Assembly (NCBI GenBank): GCA_031253755.1
Contig: JAIRVT010000032.1
Coordinates: 1-64,000 of the forward strand
Reading direction: 5' to 3'
DNA: 64,000 bases
From: Enterobacteriaceae bacterium
GTDB taxonomy: Bacteria; Pseudomonadota; Gammaproteobacteria; Enterobacterales; Enterobacteriaceae
A model generated the notes under the pieces. The model did no database searches. It was not told where the DNA came from and saw nothing but the letters and a program-made list of their open reading frames with translations. Positions 31,411 to 41,037 of this stretch are shown here, piece after piece. The first letter of the stretch is position 1; each line of letters begins with the position of its first letter. A program made the position numbers and the translations under genes.

Positions 31411-33234
31411 ATGAAATGGGTAGGGAGATGCCTTGCTATTCTACTGCTAATGCTGATTCTGGTAATGATCGTTGCCTATACCGCAGTCCAGACACATTGG
31501 GGCGCCAAAAAAATAAGCCAATGGTTTAGTCAGCAAGGCCATTATCAGGTCAGTATTGAAAGTATTGAGCATAGCTGGCTCCGGCCTATGGTTTTGATAC
31601 TCAACAACGCAAGTATCAGTGACAAGCAAAGTGCGTTTTCACTCAATGCCAATACGGTGGATCTGGATTTTAAGTGGCAATCTCTGTCGGCATTCACGCA
31701 TCTGCATAAACTGACACTACAGGATGGCAGGTTAACACTTTCCGGTCATCAATTTGCTCTGGCTTTGCAAGCCGATATTTTGCAACTGGATAAAATTGAT
31801 GTTCAGTTAATTACGCCTCATATGAAAATTCAGGGGAAAAATATTGTTGGCGGTATTACCCCGTGGAAACCTGATGCCCATGCGCTTTTAGGTTCAGGAC
31901 AATACCAGTTCAGTGCCAGTTCCGTCAGTATAGATGGAATTCCGTTTGATAAGGTCGTTATGCAGGGCAGCTATCAGGATAACAACTTTGTTATCAATTC
32001 ATTCGGCGCTGAGTTTCTACACGGTTCCATCTCCGGGAATGGGCAACAGTCAACAGATGGCGGTTGGAACTGGGATCATATCTTGATCAATGACATACGC
32101 TGGCAATCTCCCATGACGCTCGCTGCCTTGGCAGAAGAAGTCCGCCATCTTCCGGCCATTCATATTAAAGATTTCAATTTGACTAACGCTAAGCTACAAG
32201 GGAAAAATTGGTCTGCCGATTACCTTAATACCAGTATCAAAGGGCTGGGTTTGGTTAACGGTCAGTGGCAGGCAGAAGACGGATTACTCGATTTTAACGC
32301 CATGAATATGAGTTTCAACGAAGCGCAATTCAGCGATATATTGGGGCAATTCCGTTTTTCTGGTGATATTTTTACCATCGCCAATCTGACAACCCATTAC
32401 CAGAAAGGGTTATTCAATATTAAAGCGCAATGGGATCGACGAAATCGTCTGTTAACCCTGAATGATAGCTCAGTCACCGGTCTGGTATACGCCTTACCCA
32501 CAGCATGGCGCAACACTATCAAAAGCCCTGCACCAGCATGGATTTCGGCACTGAAAATCAATAATGCCAGTATCAACAATACACTTCTGATTGATACTCA
32601 TCCTGATTTTCCCTTTCAGCTCACCACACTATCAGGCCATATCGATACCATGGATATCCTGAAAAATGGTCATTGGGGGTTATGGAATGGGCAGGCATCG
32701 TTACAGGCCGCCAGTGGTACATTCAATAAAATTGAGGTCACTCGTCCTTATCTGCAATTGCATGCGACGGACAGCAAGATTGTGATTGATAAAATGAACA
32801 CGTTCACGGGTGATGGTTTACTGCAATTTAGTGGTTTTGTTGAACAACTGACACCCCAAAAGCCTTTTCAGCTTGGCTTCAAGGGAATGAATGTGAGCCT
32901 GAATATTCTGCCACAATGGGGCTGGAAGCCACTTAATATCCACGGAAATGGCAGTTTTTCACTGGATATCACCGGTTCTCTTTCCGCTGATAATATTAAA
33001 AATACCATCAGCGGCACATTAACAGCCGAAGAGCGCGTTGCTGGAGATAAATCACCTCAAAAAGAATCGCAGTCCATTGAGCACGGAATGATCTCGACAG
33101 ACAGTTGCCCTTCCGGGCAATTTGAGGCTGAACGATCAACAAAAGACCGTACAGAGAGTTCAGCCACAGATAACTCAGCCACAGAAAAGTCTGTTAAAGA
33201 TCAAGATAAAACCTGCACTTCCATCAGGCTATAG
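31411..33234 (+). CDS. yicH: AsmA-family protein YicH
   Basis: A 607-residue inner-membrane-anchored, periplasmic AsmA-like protein: one N-terminal membrane helix (LAILLLMLILVMIVAYTAV) followed by long beta-rich repeats. AsmA-like (bridge-like lipid transfer) proteins are implicated in phospholipid movement to the outer membrane. It corresponds to E. coli YicH by position and architecture. The last ~55 residues, after GSFSLDITGSLSADN, form a Ser/Glu/Lys-rich low-complexity tail (TEKSVKDQDKTC). Start ATG follows GAGGTGAG. Confidence 0.85.
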   Translation: MKWVGRCLAILLLMLILVMIVAYTAVQTHWGAKKISQWFSQQGHYQVSIESIEHSWLRPMVLILNNASISDKQSAFSLNANTVDLDFKWQSLSAFTHLHKLTLQDGRLTLSGHQFALALQADILQLDKIDVQLITPHMKIQGKNIVGGITPWKPDAHALLGSGQYQFSASSVSIDGIPFDKVVMQGSYQDNNFVINSFGAEFLHGSISGNGQQSTDGGWNWDHILINDIRWQSPMTLAALAEEVRHLPAIHIKDFNLTNAKLQGKNWSADYLNTSIKGLGLVNGQWQAEDGLLDFNAMNMSFNEAQFSDILGQFRFSGDIFTIANLTTHYQKGLFNIKAQWDRRNRLLTLNDSSVTGLVYALPTAWRNTIKSPAPAWISALKINNASINNTLLIDTHPDFPFQLTTLSGHIDTMDILKNGHWGLWNGQASLQAASGTFNKIEVTRPYLQLHATDSKIVIDKMNTFTGDGLLQFSGFVEQLTPQKPFQLGFKGMNVSLNILPQWGWKPLNIHGNGSFSLDITGSLSADNIKNTISGTLTAEERVAGDKSPQKESQSIEHGMISTDSCPSGQFEAERSTKDRTESSATDNSATEKSVKDQDKTCTSIRL

Positions 33235-33270
33235 TCAGGTATCAAAAATCAGGCTTCAGATCTCAGGTTA

Positions 33271-33486
33271 TATACCCTATGGATTTCGAACTGCATCGCG
33301 ATGGCAAGTGAGTGGCAAATTCGTCGGGAACGAATTTGAACAGTAGTGAGCCGTAGGCTGACTTTCGGTGAGAGGCAGGAAGCCTCTCATAATCCTCTGA
33401 GCATAGATACCGTATGGTTATAAAAATGGCGGCTGGGGCGAGCGAGAGCAGCCAGCAAAGAGATACTTTGAAAGAAGACGGATATA
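33271..33486. repeat. Dispersed repeat copy R5 (long form)
   Basis: Begins TATACCCTATGGATTTCGAA, includes the palindrome CAAATTCGT-cggga-ACGAATTTG (33309-33331) and TTTCGGTGAGAGGCAGGAAG, and ends AAAGAAGACGGATATA. An inner segment with a second ATACCGTATGG-like end suggests two copies nested or fused. It sits between the convergent yicH and yiiD. Confidence 0.7.
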
Positions 33487-33491
33487 GCAAA

Positions 33492-34451
33492 TCAATTTGT
33501 AGCAGGCTTTGTAGTTACGGGATTTGCCGTCACAGAACTTGTCGCGTGCTGTTCTGCCGGTAATACGATATAGGTGCCCGTGAACACACTTCCTACGCCC
33601 TGTTCATCGCCTACCTGTACTTCCAATTTGACTCGTGCTTTGTTGCCGCGCGCGAGACGGGCCAAATCACCACTCATGTTATTGAGGTCAGCAATGGCAT
33701 TCGGGCGACCCGTAATCGGTTTATGGTAACGGATATTGGCATCAACCAGAATAATATCGCCTCCTAACTGACGTTCTTGCAATAACAGCCAAATTAATCC
33801 CCAGGCGGTTAATGTGGATTGGGAGAACAAACTACCGGCAAAAATAGTTTGGTGAGGATTCTGGTTGCCAGCCTGCGGCATAGTGGTAATAAAGCGTTGC
33901 CCTGTGTACTGGGTAATCCGTACACCCATTTTTTCACTCAAGGGAATATGTTTGTACCATGCCTGCTGCAATTCTGCGCACCAGTCCGGGCGGTGCAGAA
34001 TATCATCAAGGCTCATGATGGGCTTGATCATCAAATAGTGGTTAATGGGCGATGTCTTAGCGCCATTAATCAGGCCACGATTTTGAAATCCCAATTTATC
34101 AAAGAAATTAACGGCGTCTTCGCGCGCGCTGCATACAATCCGCTTCACGCCTTCCTGTCTGGCAACAGACTCCAGCGCCATCGCAATCAACGTGCCTAAT
34201 CCTTTCTGCTGTTCATTAGGATCAACAGCCAGAAAACGGATAGCACCTTCACTGTCGGCATTGATATATAAACGCCCGACAGCAACCGGTTTACCTTTTT
34301 CGTCCACCACCATTTGATGATGGGCCATTGAGTCATAACCGTCCTTTTCTGAGCCGATAGGCTGGTGAAGGGGCTTACGCAGCATCTCCCAACGAAATTG
34401 GTAGTAAATTTCCAGCTCTTGTTCAGTTTGAGGTACTCTGAGGTGATACAT
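33492..34451 (-). CDS. yiiD: Bifunctional GNAT/thioesterase-fold protein YiiD (FabY)
   Basis: This 319-residue two-domain protein has an N-terminal GNAT acetyltransferase fold (~1-150) with acetyl-CoA motif [23 protein letters not shown]-terminal YiiD-type hot-dog domain (~165-300) follows with [20 protein letters not shown] and HKPITGRP. The E. coli homologue YiiD/FabY has been linked to initiation of fatty-acid synthesis. The C-terminal ~20 residues are a Thr/Ala-rich tail. It is 24 bases downstream of dtd, the same order as in E. coli. Confidence 0.9.
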   Translation of the reverse strand: MYHLRVPQTEQELEIYYQFRWEMLRKPLHQPIGSEKDGYDSMAHHQMVVDEKGKPVAVGRLYINADSEGAIRFLAVDPNEQQKGLGTLIAMALESVARQEGVKRIVCSAREDAVNFFDKLGFQNRGLINGAKTSPINHYLMIKPIMSLDDILHRPDWCAELQQAWYKHIPLSEKMGVRITQYTGQRFITTMPQAGNQNPHQTIFAGSLFSQSTLTAWGLIWLLLQERQLGGDIILVDANIRYHKPITGRPNAIADLNNMSGDLARLARGNKARVKLEVQVGDEQGVGSVFTGTYIVLPAEQHATSSVTANPVTTKPATN

Positions 34452-34475
34452 AGAAACGGCCTCTTCTTTTTTACA

Positions 34476-34913
34476 TCATACCTGCAACCAGAAAGTCACA
34501 GGCCCATCATTTGTCAGGCTGACTTTCATATCTGCCGCAAATTGCCCCGTTTCTGTTTTTACACCAGTTGCGTGGCACTGTTCAACAAAATAGCGATAAA
34601 GTTTATCTGCTTTTTGCGGTTCAGCTCCGCCAGAAAAACCCGGTCTTAAGCCTTTTTGGGTGTCGGCCGCCAGCGTAAATTGCGAAATAACCAGCAAACT
34701 TCCATTGGCTTGCTGCACATTCAGGTTCATTTTTCCCTGCTCATCGCTGAAAACACGATATCCCATAACTTTTTCGCACAAACGTTGTGCTTTTTGTTGG
34801 TCATCGTCTTTTTCAACACCGAGAAAAACGAGTAATCCCTGTTCAATTTCACCCATATTTTGGTTATCAACAACCACTTTTGCCTGTGTTACGCGCTGAA
34901 TTAGTGCAATCAT
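34476..34913 (-). CDS. dtd: D-aminoacyl-tRNA deacylase
   Basis: A 145-residue DTD that hydrolyses D-amino acids (and glycine) from mischarged tRNAs. The active-site motifs SQFTLAADT (SQFTL) and the cross-subunit Gly-cisPro motif [11 protein letters not shown] are intact. It begins [18 protein letters not shown]. In E. coli the preceding gene is rbn (yihY); here yihX lies directly upstream. Confidence 0.97.
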   Translation of the reverse strand: MIALIQRVTQAKVVVDNQNMGEIEQGLLVFLGVEKDDDQQKAQRLCEKVMGYRVFSDEQGKMNLNVQQANGSLLVISQFTLAADTQKGLRPGFSGGAEPQKADKLYRYFVEQCHATGVKTETGQFAADMKVSLTNDGPVTFWLQV

Positions 34914-35029
34914 TTTGCTTATTTATGATCCATATAGGTAGGGTTTACAGGGGCAGAGTGTTTCTACCCCATTGAAAACGTATTGATAATTATCTGAACC
35001 GGCTACATAAAAACAGTTTTATGAAAGGA

Positions 35030-35650
35030 TCATGTTACTGCGGACAGTGAGAAACCGTGGGTTTTAAAATAATCAGGGATCACATTTTTGTTGGCTACGT
35101 GAATCGCATTGATGCCTACTTTTTTGGCAGCATCAACATGTTCCCAGAGGTCATCAAAAAAAATCGCCTGATCAGCAGTGACACCTTCGGTTTCAATAAC
35201 ATGCTTGAAGAGGTTCAGGCTCGGTTTACGCATTCCTAAATCATGAGACAGATAAAGGGAATCTACTGATGCTATGATTTCAGGATAATGCTTTGGCCAA
35301 TACTGAAAATGCAGATGGTTTGTGTTGGATAACACTACGACTCGATGTCCCTGCTCACGCAGTTTATTCATCAGTGCAATAACTTCCTGCCTGACACCGA
35401 TAAACAGGGCATTCCAGCCTTCAGTGAATTGTTCAAAGCTGAGAGAAATTTCTAATTCATCGCATAGTATTTCGGCGAATTCTGTATCCGTGATTTGCCC
35501 ACATTCATGTTTTTCAAACGTCTCGCCAATAATGGGAAATTTTGTGGTCAAATTTGCCAATGGCGTCCCGCTCAAATTACTCCAGACAGCCAGTACTCTT
35601 TTAAAATCAATATCAATAATCACGTTACCCATATCGAAAATATACAGCAT
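35030..35650 (-). CDS. yihX: Alpha-D-glucose-1-phosphate phosphatase YihX (HAD family)
   Basis: A 206-residue HAD phosphatase. Motif I is FDMGNVIIDID with the nucleophilic Asp near residue 6, motif II is VVLSNTNHLH, the Lys is in MRKPSLNLF and the acidic pair in IFFDDLWEH. I start at ATG 35648-35650 (MLYIFDMGN), matching E. coli and preceded by AGGAGAGA; the frame is open to 35692. In E. coli YihX removes phosphate from glucose-1-phosphate. Confidence 0.92.
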   Translation of the reverse strand: MLYIFDMGNVIIDIDFKRVLAVWSNLSGTPLANLTTKFPIIGETFEKHECGQITDTEFAEILCDELEISLSFEQFTEGWNALFIGVRQEVIALMNKLREQGHRVVVLSNTNHLHFQYWPKHYPEIIASVDSLYLSHDLGMRKPSLNLFKHVIETEGVTADQAIFFDDLWEHVDAAKKVGINAIHVANKNVIPDYFKTHGFSLSAVT

Positions 35651-35833
35651 AATCTCTCCTGACTGGTGCATGTTGTTTTGTCGTTTTATCATACTTTCAG
35701 CAAGAAAAAAGCGAAAAACAAATCACAATTTGACCAACCTATATTGAAAAGGTTGTAACAGATCGCTGAATCACAATATAGACAGTTTATTAGGGGAAAA
35801 GAGCCGAGGAAAGAGCTCGCCCAGAAGATATTA

Positions 35834-35880
35834 TATACCCTATGGATTGCGCGTGGCTCAATAAAGAAGCAATTTGAACG
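35834..35880. repeat. Partial dispersed repeat copy R6
   Basis: TATACCCTATGGATTGCGCG followed by AGCAATTTGAACGCAGTTTG: one conserved end of the repeat family with a degraded remainder, between yihX and typA. Confidence 0.45.
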
Positions 35881-35906
35881 CAGTTTGAACAATGAAAAGA
35901 ACAGAA

Positions 35907-35930
35907 CTCAGGGTGCCGAAGCACCCTAAG
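35907..35930 (-). terminator. Terminator of typA with UUCG loop
   Basis: On the minus strand CTTAGGGTGC-TTCG-GCACCCTGAG forms a 10-base-pair stem capped by the very stable UUCG tetraloop, just after the typA stop. Confidence 0.75.
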
Positions 35931-35940
35931 CCGCTAAAAA

Positions 35941-37761
35941 TTACTCTTTACCGCGGTTTGCGCGGCGACGATCATTTTCAGTCAGGTGGCGTTTACGCAG
36001 ACGAATGGACTGTGGCGTTACTTCAACCAGTTCGTCATCATCGATAAACTCCAGCGCTTGTTCCAGTGTTTTCTTGATGTGCGGAGTCAGTGTTGTCGCC
36101 TCATCAGTACCGGATGCACGCATGTTAGTCAGTTTCTTACCGGTCAGACAGTTAACCGTCAAATCGTTGGAACGGGAATGAATACCGATGATCTGGCCTT
36201 CATAAACTTCCGTACCATGACCGAGGAACAGTTTACCGCGCTCTTGCAGGCTATACAGCGCATAAGCAACCGCTTTACCCTGACCGTTAGAAATCAGTAC
36301 ACCGTTCAGGCGGCGACCAATTTCACCTGCACGAACGTCATCATAGTGGCTGAATGTTGCGTACAGCAGGCCAGTACCGGAAGTCATGGTCATAAATTCA
36401 GTACGGAAGCCAATCAGACCACGGCTTGGGATCACATAATCCAGACGCACACGACCTTTGCCATCTGGCAGCATATCGCGCATATCGCCTTTACGTTCAC
36501 CCAGCGCCTGCATCACATCGCCCTGATGCTGCTCTTCGATATCCAGAGTCACCTGCTCGAAAGGTTCTTGTTTACGGCCGTCAATGTCACGGAAAATAAC
36601 TTTCGGACGGGAAACCGCCAGTTCGAAACCTTCACGACGCATATTTTCAATCAGAACGGAAAGGTGCAATTCACCACGACCGGATACACGGAAAGCATCT
36701 GGATCTTCGGTTTCTTCAACACGCAGGGCCACGTTGTGAACCAGTTCTTTCTTCAGGCGATCAAGGATCTGGCGTGAGGTGACATATTTGCCTTCACGGC
36801 CACAGAAAGGAGAGGTATTAACACAGAAATACATGCTGACTGTCGGCTCATCAACCGCCAGTGCTGGCAGCGCTTCAACGGCATTGACTTCGCACAGGGT
36901 GTCAGAGATGTTCAGGTCACCCAAACCGGTAATAGCGATGATGTCGCCGGCTTCCGCTTGCTCAGTTTCGATACGCTCCAGACCCAAGTGGCTGAAAACT
37001 TTACCGACTTTACCGTTGCGGGTTTTACCTTCGCTGTCAATCAGCGTGATATTCTGGTTTGGTTTTACCACACCGCGTTTGATACGACCGATGCCGATAA
37101 CACCGACGTAGTTGTTGTAATCCAGCTGTGAAATCTGCATCTGGAACGGGCCATCCAGATCTACTTTAGGCGGTTCAACATGGTCAACAATGGCCTGATA
37201 CAGCGGAGTCATGTCTTCTGCCATATCAGTGTGGTCGTTACCGGCAATACCCATCAGTGCAGAAGCATAGACGATAGGGAAATCCAGTTGTTCATCCGTT
37301 GCGCCGAGGTTAACGAACAGGTCGAATACCTGATCCACCACCCAGTCAGGACGTGCGCCGGGACGGTCAACTTTATTGATAACCACGATTGGCTTTAAAC
37401 CATGAGCGAAAGCTTTCTGGGTCACGAAACGAGTTTGTGGCATCGGGCCATCCATCGCATCGACCAACAGCAAAACACTGTCAACCATCGACATCACGCG
37501 CTCTACTTCGCCACCGAAGTCGGCGTGCCCTGGGGTATCTACGATATTGATACGGTAGTCATTCCATTTAATGGCGGTGTTTTTTGCAAGAATGGTGATA
37601 CCGCGTTCTTTTTCCAGGTCATTGGAATCCATTACGCGCTCAGTTGCTGCTGCACGCTCACCAAATGTACCGGATTGTTGTAGGAGTTTATCAACCAGTG
37701 TCGTTTTGCCATGGTCAACGTGGGCGATAATGGCAATGTTTCTTAAGTTATTAATTGACAA
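35941..37761 (-). CDS. typA: Ribosome-associated GTPase TypA/BipA
   Basis: A 606-residue translational GTPase important for ribosome assembly and stress growth. G motifs are [15 protein letters not shown] (G1), RGITI (G2), [16 protein letters not shown] (G3) and VINKVDRP (G4). EF-G-like domains II, III and V and the BipA-specific C-terminal domain follow ([19 protein letters not shown]). Length matches the family. It is divergent from glnA, as in E. coli. Confidence 0.97.
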   Translation of the reverse strand: MSINNLRNIAIIAHVDHGKTTLVDKLLQQSGTFGERAAATERVMDSNDLEKERGITILAKNTAIKWNDYRINIVDTPGHADFGGEVERVMSMVDSVLLLVDAMDGPMPQTRFVTQKAFAHGLKPIVVINKVDRPGARPDWVVDQVFDLFVNLGATDEQLDFPIVYASALMGIAGNDHTDMAEDMTPLYQAIVDHVEPPKVDLDGPFQMQISQLDYNNYVGVIGIGRIKRGVVKPNQNITLIDSEGKTRNGKVGKVFSHLGLERIETEQAEAGDIIAITGLGDLNISDTLCEVNAVEALPALAVDEPTVSMYFCVNTSPFCGREGKYVTSRQILDRLKKELVHNVALRVEETEDPDAFRVSGRGELHLSVLIENMRREGFELAVSRPKVIFRDIDGRKQEPFEQVTLDIEEQHQGDVMQALGERKGDMRDMLPDGKGRVRLDYVIPSRGLIGFRTEFMTMTSGTGLLYATFSHYDDVRAGEIGRRLNGVLISNGQGKAVAYALYSLQERGKLFLGHGTEVYEGQIIGIHSRSNDLTVNCLTGKKLTNMRASGTDEATTLTPHIKKTLEQALEFIDDDELVEVTPQSIRLRKRHLTENDRRRANRGKE

Positions 37762-38117
37762 GTATTTTTACCGTTTTAGCTATTTGAGGAAATATTAAAT
37801 GGGGATAACATGGCTGGCGCGATGCGACTCTCATCTAACACAAATATGGTGCTATTTTACACGTTCTGACTACAGAGTGAAATAAATGTGAGATGTATCA
37901 CTTTCGGAATTTAACGTTTTTGGCGTATAAATCAGTTGTAGCCTAATAGTTTGGCATAATAATAATCACTACTGCTCTTGTTTAATGACGATGAATGTCA
38001 TGGTTATGGGAGTCATGGTTATGATGACAGAGCATGATGGAAGACATTGTGTCATTTAATTGTACGAAGGCATAAAGGCAAAAGTAATTCACCATGAAAG
38101 TGCATTGAAACGGGTTT

Positions 38118-38134
38118 TGCACTAATTTAGTGCA
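38118..38134. promoter_or_regulatory. NtrC enhancer site upstream of glnA
   Basis: TGCACTAATTTAGTGCA is a perfect inverted repeat fitting the enterobacterial NtrC consensus TGCACYnnnnTGGTGCA. It lies about 100 bases upstream of the sigma-54 promoter, the spacing expected of an enhancer. Confidence 0.85.
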
Positions 38135-38228
38135 TATTATCTTAAGAATTTGGCTTAAAAACGTCCTTTACCTTTTACCCGCTTTTGGGATCTACACACA
38201 TATCCTGAAATTCAAGGGATTATAAAAG

Positions 38229-38245
38229 TTGGCACGCTTTTCGCT
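38229..38245 (+). promoter_or_regulatory. Sigma-54 promoter of glnA
   Basis: TTGGCACGCTTTTCGCT has the -24 TGGCAC and -12 (T)CGCT elements with the correct spacing, nearly identical to E. coli glnAp2. Transcription would start about 80 bases before the glnA ATG. Confidence 0.88.
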
Positions 38246-38333
38246 ATAGACCTTCACAACAGCTTTTAAAATAGATTTGCATCATCGTTTGAGCATTAAA
38301 AATTGCAATAAAGAAAAACCAGGAGAACTCAAT

Positions 38334-39743
38334 ATGTCCGTTGAACATGTCTTGTCCATGATTGAAGAGCATCAGGTGAAATTTATTGATTTACGTTTTA
38401 CTGATACGAAAGGTAAAGAACAGCACATCACTATTCCTGCCCATCAGGTTGATGAAGATTTCTTCGAAGATGGCAAAATGTTTGACGGTTCATCTATCAA
38501 AGGCTGGAAAGGCATTAATGAATCCGACATGGTATTGATGCCGGATACCACCACTGCCATGCTTGATCCTTTCTTTGATGATGCCACGCTGATTATTCGC
38601 TGCGATATTCTGGAACCCGGCACTATGCAGGGCTATAGCCGTGACCCGCGTTCTATCGCAAAACGGGCCGAAGATTTCCTGCGTGCGAGCGATATCGCGG
38701 ATACCGTTCTGTTTGGGCCAGAACCTGAATTCTTCCTGTTCGATGATATCCGTTTTGGCAGCTCCATTGCCGGTTCTTACTATCATATTGATGATACTGA
38801 AGCGGCATGGAACAGCGGCACAAAATATGAAGGTGGCAACAAAGGCCATCGCCCCGGCGTTAAGGGTGGCTACTTCCCGGTGCCGCCAGTCGATTCTTCT
38901 CAGGATTTGCGCTCAGCCATGTGTCTGACCATGGAACAAATGGGGCTGGTTGTGGAAGCGCACCACCATGAAGTGGCGACAGCAGGCCAGAATGAAATCG
39001 CAACCCGTTTCAATACCATGACCAAAAAAGCGGATGAAACGCAGATTTACAAGTATGTCGTCCATAATGTCGCCCACAATTTTGGCAAGACCGCCACATT
39101 TATGCCAAAACCGCTGGTAGGCGATAACGGTTCCGGGATGCACTGCCATATGTCACTGTCCAAAAATGGCGTGAACCTGTTTGCCGGTGACAAATACGGC
39201 GGCCTGTCAGAACTGGCGCTTTACTATATCGGCGGTGTTATCAAACACGCCCGCGCCCTGAATGCGTTTACCAACCCGACCACCAACTCGTATAAACGTC
39301 TGGTTCCCGGTTTTGAAGCGCCGGTCATGTTGGCCTATTCCGCCCGTAACCGCTCCGCGTCTATCCGCATTCCGGTGGTCGCCAGCAGTAAAGCCCGCCG
39401 GATTGAAGTCCGTTTCCCTGATCCGGCAGCAAACCCTTACTTGTCTTTTGCCGCGTTGCTGATGGCCGGTCTTGATGGAATTATCAACAAAATCCATCCG
39501 GGCGATGCGATGGACAAAAACCTGTACGATCTGCCTGCTGAAGAAGCGCAGGAGATCCCAACTGTCGCTTCTTCTCTGGAAGATGCTCTGGCTGCGCTGG
39601 ATGCAGACCGTGAATTCCTGACGCGCGGCGGTGTTTTCACTGATGAGGCCATTGATGCTTATATCGGTGTATTGAAGGAAGAAATTGAGCGGGTTCGTAT
39701 GACGCCACATCCGTTGGAGTTTGAACTGTATTACAGCGTGTAA
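38334..39743 (+). CDS. glnA: Glutamine synthetase type I
   Basis: A 469-residue dodecameric enzyme forming glutamine from glutamate, ammonia and ATP. Visible are the beta-grasp segment [18 protein letters not shown], the catalytic ATP region [28 protein letters not shown] and the adenylylation tyrosine in [13 protein letters not shown] 38334 follows AGGAGAA; an in-frame start at 38277 lies upstream but inside the leader. Nitrogen control is visible from the NtrC site and sigma-54 promoter. glnL and glnG follow. Confidence 0.97.
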   Translation: MSVEHVLSMIEEHQVKFIDLRFTDTKGKEQHITIPAHQVDEDFFEDGKMFDGSSIKGWKGINESDMVLMPDTTTAMLDPFFDDATLIIRCDILEPGTMQGYSRDPRSIAKRAEDFLRASDIADTVLFGPEPEFFLFDDIRFGSSIAGSYYHIDDTEAAWNSGTKYEGGNKGHRPGVKGGYFPVPPVDSSQDLRSAMCLTMEQMGLVVEAHHHEVATAGQNEIATRFNTMTKKADETQIYKYVVHNVAHNFGKTATFMPKPLVGDNGSGMHCHMSLSKNGVNLFAGDKYGGLSELALYYIGGVIKHARALNAFTNPTTNSYKRLVPGFEAPVMLAYSARNRSASIRIPVVASSKARRIEVRFPDPAANPYLSFAALLMAGLDGIINKIHPGDAMDKNLYDLPAEEAQEIPTVASSLEDALAALDADREFLTRGGVFTDEAIDAYIGVLKEEIERVRMTPHPLEFELYYSV

Positions 39744-39838
39744 CGCTTAACAGCCCATATTTGATTGCCGTGGACTTGTTTTATTTAGCACAGACTTGTT
39801 TTATCAGCACAGACTTGCTTTGTTGCCGTGAACCTTTT

Positions 39839-39863
39839 AGCCCATCTTCGGATGGGTTCTTTT
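39839..39863 (+). terminator. Terminator between glnA and glnL
   Basis: AGCCCATC-TTCG-GATGGGTT followed by CTTTTCT: an 8-base-pair stem with a TTCG loop. It should reduce read-through from glnA into glnLG, as known in E. coli. Confidence 0.8.
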
Positions 39864-39910
39864 CTCTTTGAAAAGCGCGGGGGATAAATTTGTGATCGAA
39901 TAAGGTACAA

Positions 39911-39927
39911 TGCACCAAAATAGTGCA
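39911..39927. promoter_or_regulatory. NtrC site upstream of glnL
   Basis: TGCACCAAAATAGTGCA is an NtrC-type inverted repeat 28 bases before the glnL ATG. By analogy with E. coli glnLp it is the site through which NtrC represses its own operon. Confidence 0.8.
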
Positions 39928-39955
39928 ATAAAATCGTGCAAAGGTTGGATGGCAA

Positions 39956-41029
39956 ATGGCTGATTTTCCCAAAGCGGGTTTTTCTAAAGAAAATATCCCC
40001 ACAACAGAACTGCTTCTTGATTCCCTGATAAACAGCGTCTTGGTATTGGATAACGAGCTAATTATCCACTATGCCAACCATTCTGCCATGCAGCTTCTGG
40101 CACAAAGTACCCGTAAACTATTCGGCACGCCGCTTCCGGTACTGTTCAGCTATATCTCGCTGGATACGGAATTTATGCGCTCCAGCCTGATTGATGGACA
40201 CAGTTTTACCGATAATGAAGTGATCTTGGTGATTAATAATCACTCACATGTTATGTCGCTCAGTGCCCAACCGATTTCCGAACAGTTTATTCTGCTGGAA
40301 CTCGCTCCTATGGATAGTCAGCGTCGTTTAAGCCAAGAGCAGGTACAACAGGCACAGCAGGCGGCTGCGAGGGAGTTGGTTCGGGGGCTGGCACATGAAA
40401 TCAAAAATCCGTTGGGAGGATTGCGAGGCGCTGCGCAATTACTGGCGAAAGCCCTGCCGGATCCCTCCCTGAACGAATATACTCAGGTCATTATTGAGCA
40501 GGCGGACAGGCTGCGCACACTGGTGGATCGGTTATTGGGGCCGCAACATCCGGGCGCGCAGATTAGCCAGAGCATCCATCATGTGGTGGAGCGGGTTTAT
40601 CAGCTTGTCTCATTGGAAATGGCGGCCAATGTCAGTTTGATCAAGGATTATGATCCCAGCTTGCCGGAGTTGTCTCATTATCCTGACCAGATTGAACAGG
40701 TGTTGCTGAACATCACCCGCAACGCGTTACGGGCATTGGGTGACAACGGTGGCACTATTACCCTGCGCACCCGGACAGCGTTCCAAGTTACCTTACACGG
40801 TGAGCGTTACCGTTTAGCCGCCCGAATTGATATTGAAGATAACGGGCCGGGCATTCCGCCCAATATTCAGGACACGCTATTCTACCCCATGGTGAGTGGG
40901 CATGAGGGCGGCACCGGGCTTGGGTTATCTATCGCCCGCAACCTGATCGACCAACATGCCGGGAAAATTGAATTTACCAGTTGGCCGGGGCATACGGCAT
41001 TTTCCATTTACCTGCCGATCAAGAAATAG
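39956..41029 (+). CDS. glnL: Nitrogen regulation sensor kinase NtrB
   Basis: A 357-residue cytoplasmic histidine kinase/phosphatase controlling NtrC in response to PII. The PAS domain occupies ~15-110, the H-box [13 protein letters not shown] has His147, and the N-box [17 protein letters not shown] and G-boxes DNGPGIPP and [16 protein letters not shown] follow. Length is slightly greater than E. coli NtrB owing to the N-terminus ([18 protein letters not shown]). It is 8 bases upstream of glnG. Confidence 0.96.
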   Translation: MADFPKAGFSKENIPTTELLLDSLINSVLVLDNELIIHYANHSAMQLLAQSTRKLFGTPLPVLFSYISLDTEFMRSSLIDGHSFTDNEVILVINNHSHVMSLSAQPISEQFILLELAPMDSQRRLSQEQVQQAQQAAARELVRGLAHEIKNPLGGLRGAAQLLAKALPDPSLNEYTQVIIEQADRLRTLVDRLLGPQHPGAQISQSIHHVVERVYQLVSLEMAANVSLIKDYDPSLPELSHYPDQIEQVLLNITRNALRALGDNGGTITLRTRTAFQVTLHGERYRLAARIDIEDNGPGIPPNIQDTLFYPMVSGHEGGTGLGLSIARNLIDQHAGKIEFTSWPGHTAFSIYLPIKK

Positions 41030-41037
41030 GAGAGACC

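Larger units (their letters stand above)
37762..38333. promoter_or_regulatory. typA/glnA divergent regulatory region
   Basis: 572 bases holding the NtrC site at 38118-38134 and the sigma-54 promoter at 38229-38245. The segment 37800-38100 shows no gene. Confidence 0.6.

Noticed and set aside
35986..36777. 263-codon frame opposite typA
   Set aside because: Antisense shadow of a highly conserved gene; no independent protein features.
40981..41037. Upstream start for glnG
   Set aside because: Overlaps the conserved end of glnL; ATG 41038 matches the family start RGKIWIVDDD.
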